Shown here one piece after another: positions 7,740 through 12,926 of a stretch of DNA of 12,926 nucleotides; position 1 is the stretch's first letter, and every line of letters begins with the position of its first letter. Both the position numbers and the translations under genes were made by a program. Under the pieces are notes generated by a model. That model was given only the letters and a program-made list of their open reading frames with translations. It was not told the DNA's origin and did no database searches. Source of the stretch: an uncultured Eggerthellaceae bacterium (lineage in GTDB: Bacteria > Actinomycetota > Coriobacteriia > Coriobacteriales > Eggerthellaceae); contig CAKUFS010000039.1 of assembly GCA_934648845.1 (NCBI GenBank), forward strand, positions 1 through 12,926. The letters run 5' to 3'.

Positions 7740-7943
7740 ATGAAGTACAGCGACCTTCTTAAATCTGGCGCAACCGATACTGAGATTCAGGAATTCCTTA
7801 AAGAAGGGGAGATGACCGCGGTTACTTTCCGCATTCCGAAGAACCTCAAGGATTCGGCTATGGAGTGCGCATCTCTGCAGGGGTTGGGTTTTTCTGCCCT
7901 GGTGCGCAAGCTCCTTATCGATGAGCTAACAAGGAGGGGCTAG
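7740..7943 (+). CDS. Small ribbon-helix-helix (CopG/Arc-like) protein heading the R-M operon
   Basis: A protein of 67 residues. AAGGAG at 7728-7733, six bases before the ATG, sets this start, although the frame is open further upstream to 7596. Residues 25-33 (MTAVTFRIP) form a likely DNA-contacting beta strand. They are followed by helix A (about 35-47) and helix B (about 51-64, FSALVRKLLIDEL), the usual ribbon-helix-helix order. The first 24 residues (LLKSGATDTEIQEFLKEGE) are an extra helical segment. RHH proteins bind operators as dimers and commonly repress their own promoter. It ends 3 bp before hsdR and its 3' end carries the hsdR ribosome binding site, so it is cotranscribed with the R-M genes. 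A controller role is inferred from position. It could alternatively be an antitoxin-like orphan or a modulator of HsdR. Confidence 0.65.
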   Translation: MKYSDLLKSGATDTEIQEFLKEGEMTAVTFRIPKNLKDSAMECASLQGLGFSALVRKLLIDELTRRG

Positions 7944-7946
7944 ATC

Positions 7947-10900
7947 ATGCCGTACGATTACCATGCGGTTTCGATAAACGAAGATTTTTACGAAAAGGCC
8001 CTTATTGAGTATCTTACCGCCAATTTGGGGTGGGAATATCTCTATGGCCCCGATGTTCCTCGCTCGAACGACAAGTTCCAAGACGTGTTTCTGCCCGATA
8101 TTCTGCCGAGCTCCCTTAGACGCATCAACAAAAATCTTCCGCAGGCTGCAATTAATGAAGCCATTTATAAGATTTCAAACATTGAGACCGGTTCCCTTGC
8201 CCAGCGAAATGAAATTTTCACCGACTACCTGCAGTCGGGTGTGGAGGTTCGCTTTTTCGATGGCAAAGAAGAGCGCAACGATATTGTGCAACTTCTAGAT
8301 TACGAAAATCCCGAGAACAATGCATTTCATGCGGTGAATCAATGGACTTACGTGGAGCATTCCAATAAGCGCCCTGATCTCATTTGCTTCGTGAATGGCA
8401 TGCCGCTTGTCATATTTGAACTTAAAAGTCCTTCTCGCGAAGAGACCGACGCATCCGATGCCTATAAGCAGTTGCGTAATTATATGCAGCAGATTCCCGG
8501 TATGTTTGTGCCCAATGCTTTTTGCGTTATGAGCGATATGGCGGAAACACGCGTGGGTACTATCACTGCCAACGAAGACCGTTTCGTTGCATGGAAATCC
8601 GTTGATGGCGATTACTCCGAAACGGCTTCTGCCACTTGGAAAACTATGCTAGAGGGCATGCTGCGTCACGATCGTTTGCTGGATATCATTAAGAACTTCA
8701 TTTGTTTTAACGACACCGCCAAGGACACCGTGAAAATCCTTGCTGGCTACCACCAGTACTTCGGCGTGCTCAAGGCCGAGGATCGAGCGGTGAAAGCCGT
8801 GGAAGGCGATGGCAAAATTGGCGTGTTCTGGCATACTCAGGGTTCAGGCAAGTCTCTTTCTATGGTGTTTTTCGCTCACCTGGTTCAACAGCGCATAAAC
8901 ACTCCCACTATTGTGGTCATTACGGACCGTAACGACTTGGATGATCAGCTCTATGGGCAATTCAGCCGTTGTGCAAAGTTTCTGCGGCAGACGCCAGTGC
9001 AGGCATCCAACCGTGAGCATTTGAAAAAGCTGCTTGTTGATCGTGAAGCAAACGGCATTATATTCACTACCATGCAAAAGTTCACCGATGGCGATGACGC
9101 CCTGTGCGATCGCAGCAACGTTATTGTTATGGTGGACGAGGCGCACCGTGGCCAATATGGTCTGGATGAAAGAATTGACGAGCAGGGAAACATTCATCTG
9201 GGAGCTGCGCGATTGGTGCGTAAAGCGCTGCCTAACGCAAGCTACATTGGTTTCACGGGAACTCCCATTGAGACGGACGATAAGAATACCCGTGAGATCT
9301 TCGGCGACTACATTGACGTTTACGATATGACTCAGGCTGTGGAGGACCAGGCAACGCGCCCCGTCTTCTACGAGAATCGCGTGGTGGCGCTGCATCTTGA
9401 TAAGACGAAACTTGCCCAGATAGATACGCTGTATAATGAATTCGCCGCTCAAGCAACCGAGCCTCTTTTAGAGAAGAGCAAGCGCGAGCTAGGGGGATTG
9501 GATGCTATCTTTGGCGCTCCCGAAACCATCAATTCCCTTTGCGATGACATTGTTTCTCACTATGAGAGCAATCGCGCAAAAATCCTTACCGGCAAGGCGC
9601 TTGTGGTGGCTTACAGCCGTCCTATTGCTATGAAGATTTATTATCGCCTTATGGAGTTGCGTCCCGAATGGTCTGAAAAAGTGGGCGTGGTCATGACCAT
9701 GGGAAATCAAGATCCCGAGGAATGGTTCGAAGTCTGCGGCGGAACCGAGCATAAAAAAGAGATGGAGCGTCGGTTCAAATCCGATGAAGACCCCTTAAAG
9801 ATTGCCATTGTTGTTGATATGTGGCTTACGGGTTTTGATGTGCCCAGCTTATCCACTATGTACGTGTTTAAGCCGATGAAGGGTCACAATCTTATGCAGG
9901 CCATAGCCCGCGTTAATCGCGTTTATAAGGGCAAGGAAGGCGGTCTTGTTGTTGACTATATTGGCATCGCTCGAGCTCTTAAGCAGGCTATGAAGGATTA
10001 CACAGGTCGAGATCAGAGCAACTATGGCAACATGGACGTTGCCGAGACGGCTTATCCTAAGTTCCTGGAGAAGTTGGATGTATGTCGGGATTTGCTATAC
10101 GGCTTGAAATATAGAGATCGCATTTTCACCGATGATAAGGTTCAGTTGCTCGAAGCGATAACCGATGGCGTGAACTGGCTTCTCGACCCGCAGCGCGAAG
10201 AGGATCTTGAGGCATTCGTGTCTCAATGCAAGCTTATGAATCAGGCTTTGTCGCTTTGCAAGAGTCTGGTTTCCAAGAACGATCATCATGAAGCAGCGTA
10301 TCTGTCCATTCTTCGCGTGCAAGCATTGCGCCTTTCTGGCAGGACGAGCAGTGGCAATGGCGGCGGCATGACGTATGACGAATTCAACAAGCGCGTGACT
10401 GCCATTTTGGAGCAGACGGTCCAATCAGATGGCGTCATTGACCTATTCGAGAAAGATAGCGTTGAACTGTCCCTTTTCGATGAGGCGTTCTTGAGCGAGC
10501 TCGCCTCTATGAAACAGAAGAATATCGCTGTGGAATCCTTGAAACGCCTGATTAAGGAACAGGTGAAAAAATATCAGCAAACCAGCGTGGTGAAAGCCGG
10601 GCTGTTCAGCGAGAAATTGCAACAAACCCTTAACGCTTATCTCAATGGTATGCTTACCAATGCCGAAGTCATTGAAGAACTGGTCAATATGGCCAAGGAC
10701 ATGATGAAGGATCGCGGGGAAGCGGAAAAGCTGGGGCTCACCGATGAAGAGATGGCTTTTTACGATGCAATAACCAAGCCTCAGGCAGTGCGAGACTTCT
10801 ACGAAAATGATGAATTGGTCGCTATCACCCGAGAGCTCACCGAAGCAATGCAAAAAAACGCTACCATAGATTGGCAGCGCAAAGAGAGCGCGCGAGCGGG

Positions 10901-11024
10901 TATGCGCATTGCGATTAAGCGCTTGCTCAGAAAGCACAAGTATCCGCCGGAAGGTGCAGAAGAGGCAATTCAAACGGTTATGAGTCAATGCGAACTTTGG
11001 GCTGACTCTAAAATTTGCGAGTAA
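7947..11024 (+). CDS. hsdR: Type I restriction enzyme R subunit HsdR
   Basis: The 1025-residue restriction and translocation subunit. The N-terminal HsdR nuclease domain shows the PD-(D/E)xK core: D144 in KRPDLICF, and E158-L-K160 in PLVIFELKSP. The two-RecA superfamily 2 motor has Walker A QGSGKS (298-303), DEAH box D397-H400 in VMVDEAHRGQ, motif III GFTGTP (435-440) and an arginine-finger motif QAIARVNRVYKG (about 649-660). The C-terminal region is helical and of the DUF3387 type, as in EcoR124I-like (IC) enzymes. With HsdM and HsdS it translocates DNA on unmethylated sites using ATP and cuts far away. AAGGAGG at 7931-7937 precedes the ATG. The gene is intact with all catalytic motifs, so restriction should be functional if a working HsdS exists. 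Confidence 0.95.
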   Translation: MPYDYHAVSINEDFYEKALIEYLTANLGWEYLYGPDVPRSNDKFQDVFLPDILPSSLRRINKNLPQAAINEAIYKISNIETGSLAQRNEIFTDYLQSGVEVRFFDGKEERNDIVQLLDYENPENNAFHAVNQWTYVEHSNKRPDLICFVNGMPLVIFELKSPSREETDASDAYKQLRNYMQQIPGMFVPNAFCVMSDMAETRVGTITANEDRFVAWKSVDGDYSETASATWKTMLEGMLRHDRLLDIIKNFICFNDTAKDTVKILAGYHQYFGVLKAEDRAVKAVEGDGKIGVFWHTQGSGKSLSMVFFAHLVQQRINTPTIVVITDRNDLDDQLYGQFSRCAKFLRQTPVQASNREHLKKLLVDREANGIIFTTMQKFTDGDDALCDRSNVIVMVDEAHRGQYGLDERIDEQGNIHLGAARLVRKALPNASYIGFTGTPIETDDKNTREIFGDYIDVYDMTQAVEDQATRPVFYENRVVALHLDKTKLAQIDTLYNEFAAQATEPLLEKSKRELGGLDAIFGAPETINSLCDDIVSHYESNRAKILTGKALVVAYSRPIAMKIYYRLMELRPEWSEKVGVVMTMGNQDPEEWFEVCGGTEHKKEMERRFKSDEDPLKIAIVVDMWLTGFDVPSLSTMYVFKPMKGHNLMQAIARVNRVYKGKEGGLVVDYIGIARALKQAMKDYTGRDQSNYGNMDVAETAYPKFLEKLDVCRDLLYGLKYRDRIFTDDKVQLLEAITDGVNWLLDPQREEDLEAFVSQCKLMNQALSLCKSLVSKNDHHEAAYLSILRVQALRLSGRTSSGNGGGMTYDEFNKRVTAILEQTVQSDGVIDLFEKDSVELSLFDEAFLSELASMKQKNIAVESLKRLIKEQVKKYQQTSVVKAGLFSEKLQQTLNAYLNGMLTNAEVIEELVNMAKDMMKDRGEAEKLGLTDEEMAFYDAITKPQAVRDFYENDELVAITRELTEAMQKNATIDWQRKESARAGMRIAIKRLLRKHKYPPEGAEEAIQTVMSQCELWADSKICE

Positions 11025-11036
11025 GAGGAAAACAAC

Positions 11037-12545
11037 ATGGCAAAGAAAGCTGAAAATACAGCCGAGATTGGCTTCGAAGGGAAAATTTGGTCTGCTGCTG
11101 ACAAGCTGCGTGGCAACATCGATGCATCTGAGTACAAGAATGTTGTGCTGGGTCTTATCTTTTTGAAGTATATCTCCGATAAGTTTGATCAGGTATATGA
11201 AGAGCTGCAGAAAGACGAGTACGCTGATCCCGAAGACCGCGATGAGTATACTTCCCAGAATGTATTCTTCGTTCCTCCTGCTGCGCGCTGGTCCGTTATT
11301 GCTGATGACGCTCATAATCCCACGAATGGTAAGACTATCGATGAGGCAATGCGCCTTATCGAATCTGAAAACCCGCGTTTGAAGGGCATTCTTCCAAAGA
11401 ATTTTGCTCGCCAAGAGTTGGACAAGCACCGTCTAGGCGAAGTTATTGATCTGTTTACCAACGTGCAAATGGCAGAAAAGGGCGACACGCGTGACATTCT
11501 GGGACGCACGTATGAGTACTGCCTTTCTAAGTTTGCCAGTCAAGAAGGCAAAAATGCCGGCGAATTTTACACGCCGGCTTGCATTGTACGCACGTTGGTG
11601 GAGATTGTCAGACCCTTCCATGGTCGCGTCTACGATCCTTGTTGTGGATCGGGCGGCATGTTTGTCCAGTCGGCGGATTTCGTGCGTCGTCACCAGGGAA
11701 AAATCAGCGACTTGTCCGTGTTTGGCCAGGAAAGCAATCCCACTACGTGGAAGATGGCTATCATGAACTTAGCTATCCGCGGCATCGAGGCTGATTTGGG
11801 TGAATTTCACGCTGATACGTTCTTTAATGACGTCCATAAAGACAAGAGATTCGATTTTATCTTGGCTAACCCGCCCTTCAATTTGTCCGATTGGGGCGGC
11901 GATAAACTTAAAGATGATCCTCGTTGGGATTTTGGCATTCCGCCCGAGGGCAATGCCAACTTTGCCTGGATGCAGCACATGATTCATCATCTGAACGACA
12001 ACGGTCGCATGGGTCTGGTGCTTGCCAATGGATCCTTGTCTTCTCAGACGGGAAGCGAAGGGGGTATTCGCCGTGCTATTGTGGAGGCCGATTTGGTGGA
12101 AGGCATTGTGGCTATGCCCGACAAGCTATTCTATAGCACCGGAATCCCTGTAAGTCTGTGGATAATTTCCAAAAAGAAAGAACAGCCTGGTAAAACGCTG
12201 TTCATCGATGCGCGAGAAATGGGCTCTATGGTTTCTCGCAAGTTGCGCGAGTTTACTACTGAAGACATTTCTAAAGTAGCTGATTCTTTTGAAGCGTATC
12301 GCGCGGGAGAGCTTGAAAATGAGAAGGGCTTCTGCGCTGTTGTGGATGCCGATGAGATTGCCAAGCAAGATTATATTTTGACGCCCGGCCGGTATGTGGG
12401 CATTGCGGATGCCGAAGAAGATGATGAGCCTTTTGATGAGAAGATGGCACGCCTGACCAGCGAGGTTTCTAAGTGTTTTGAGGAATCGAATCGCTTGCAG
12501 GAGCAAATCAAGAAGAATCTGGAGGCGATTGGATATGGGTTCTAA
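11037..12545 (+). CDS. hsdM: Type I DNA adenine methyltransferase subunit HsdM
   Basis: A protein of 502 residues. The N-terminal HsdM_N helical domain (about 10-140, with WSAADKLRGNIDASEYKNVVLGL) is followed by an N6-adenine methyltransferase domain. GEFYTP (175-180) precedes SAM-binding motif I, DPCCGSGG at 200-207. The catalytic NPPF is at 278-281, preceded by FDFILA. Two HsdM with one HsdS form the methylase that protects host DNA at the bipartite recognition site, and the same core carries HsdR for restriction. The ATG has GAGGAA six bases upstream, directly after the hsdR stop codon. The end overlaps hsdS by 11 bp. The C-terminal helices (about 450-500, ending KKNLEAIGYGF) are where HsdM contacts HsdS in this family. 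Intact. Confidence 0.95.
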   Translation: MAKKAENTAEIGFEGKIWSAADKLRGNIDASEYKNVVLGLIFLKYISDKFDQVYEELQKDEYADPEDRDEYTSQNVFFVPPAARWSVIADDAHNPTNGKTIDEAMRLIESENPRLKGILPKNFARQELDKHRLGEVIDLFTNVQMAEKGDTRDILGRTYEYCLSKFASQEGKNAGEFYTPACIVRTLVEIVRPFHGRVYDPCCGSGGMFVQSADFVRRHQGKISDLSVFGQESNPTTWKMAIMNLAIRGIEADLGEFHADTFFNDVHKDKRFDFILANPPFNLSDWGGDKLKDDPRWDFGIPPEGNANFAWMQHMIHHLNDNGRMGLVLANGSLSSQTGSEGGIRRAIVEADLVEGIVAMPDKLFYSTGIPVSLWIISKKKEQPGKTLFIDAREMGSMVSRKLREFTTEDISKVADSFEAYRAGELENEKGFCAVVDADEIAKQDYILTPGRYVGIADAEEDDEPFDEKMARLTSEVSKCFEESNRLQEQIKKNLEAIGYGF

Positions 12546-12926
12546 TATGCAGCAAATGGAAATAGGCGATTTGGGCTCTGTGGTAACGGGCAAAACACCA
12601 TCTACAAAAAATCAAGCATTTTGGGATGGAAATGTGCCTTTTGTAACACCAGCCGATCTTCAAAAAACAAAACATATTATGAACACGGCACGTTACGTGA
12701 CCAAAGCAGGTGTAAATGCTGTAAAAGGGGCCGCCCTGCCTCCAAACTCCATATGCGTTTCTTGTATTGGCAATTTGGGCTATGTGGCGATGACCCATAA
12801 TTGGTCAATTGCGAATCAACAAATTAATTCAATCATTCCTTCAAAACACTGTAAACGTCAAAACCACCGCGTGGTAAGCGCAAAATCGGAGGCGTCCCGA
12901 TACGTTTCGGGAAGCCTCCGATTGTT
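12535..12926 (+). CDS. hsdS: Type I specificity subunit HsdS, 5' part only
   Basis: ATG 12535 overlaps the hsdM end by 11 bp and has GGAGG at 12521-12525, nine bases upstream. An alternative in-frame ATG is at 12547. The first about 105 residues are the first half of a target recognition domain: IGDLGSVVTGKTPS, FWDGNVPFVTPADL, a CVSCIGNLGYVAMT segment and SIANQQINSIIP. HsdS sets the DNA sequence recognised by the whole enzyme and is normally about 400 residues with two such domains. After IIPSKHC (about 12855) the reading becomes KRQNHRVV and then runs through the hairpin at 12884-12923. This does not look like the expected D-x-F-x-Y-Y continuation. Either the gene is truncated here by rearrangement, or it continues past the window in an unusual form. 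Base composition is clearly more AT-rich than hsdM, common for exchanged recognition domains. No stop is reached in frame before the window ends. Confidence 0.75.
   Translation, partial: MGSNMQQMEIGDLGSVVTGKTPSTKNQAFWDGNVPFVTPADLQKTKHIMNTARYVTKAGVNAVKGAALPPNSICVSCIGNLGYVAMTHNWSIANQQINSIIPSKHCKRQNHRVVSAKSEASRYVSGSLRL
12884..12923. terminator. Long hairpin at the window edge, possible bidirectional terminator
   Basis: AATCGGAGGC pairs perfectly with GCCTCCGATT. After one G-A mismatch, TCCCGA pairs with TCGGGA around a 6-base loop (TACGTT). The 5' flank AAAA gives a U-run when read on the - strand, and the + strand continues GTT to the end of the window. The form is that of a strong terminator serving convergent genes. 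If so, the hsdS sequence upstream of it has been cut short. An inverted recombination site or element end is an alternative. Confidence 0.5.

Noticed and set aside
10443..11429. A 328-codon open frame on the - strand across the hsdR/hsdM junction
   Set aside because: It lies fully opposite two strongly recognised genes. Its composition mirrors their codon pattern, it matches no family I know, and I see no convincing ribosome binding site.

Overview
The window holds two complete or nearly complete anti-foreign-DNA systems side by side on the + strand, preceded by about 0.9 kb of transposon debris. The transposon debris is visibly GC-rich, while the defence genes are closer to balanced GC. Tight head-to-tail gene overlaps, GTG and TTG start options and a possible leaderless promoter fit a high-GC Gram-positive host. 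A member of the Coriobacteriia (gut Actinobacteria such as the Eggerthellaceae) is my best guess, but it rests on general protein flavour and composition and is low confidence. I see no tRNA, rRNA, CRISPR array, integrase or replication gene.

Layout. Positions 1-885: on the - strand, a truncated IS1595-like transposase (zinc-ribbon N-terminus only) ends in front of a small GC-rich hairpin with a U-run. Upstream of it is a 14-bp perfect inverted repeat (505-554), which may be IS ends. Then come about 300 bp without an intact gene, including an open-frame remnant with no convincing start (687-881). Positions 886-7599: a four-gene operon jetA-jetB-jetC-jetD encodes a type I Wadjet system, an SMC/kleisin-like complex plus a Toprim nuclease that restricts circular plasmids. 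All junctions overlap or touch. Positions 7600-7739: a short intergenic region with a weak promoter candidate and a 6+5+6 palindrome. Positions 7740-12926: a small ribbon-helix-helix protein gene is followed by hsdR, hsdM and the 5' part of hsdS, a type I restriction-modification operon.

How the genes work together. By family knowledge, JetC (SMC ATPase), JetA (kleisin) and JetB (KITE/MukE-like) form a loop-extruding motor that senses small circular DNA, and JetD cleaves it. HsdR/M/S methylates host DNA and cuts unmodified incoming DNA. The two systems therefore cover plasmids and phages in complementary ways. The RHH gene sits where a local controller of the R-M operon would be expected.

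All the main systems are known families, and I do not see a clearly new system. The less ordinary points are the RHH gene with its candidate operator at the head of the R-M operon, and the abrupt end of recognisable hsdS sequence just before a 40-nt hairpin at the window edge. Others are the inverted repeat and possible internally deleted IS at the left end, and a TANNNT box exactly placed for leaderless jetA expression.
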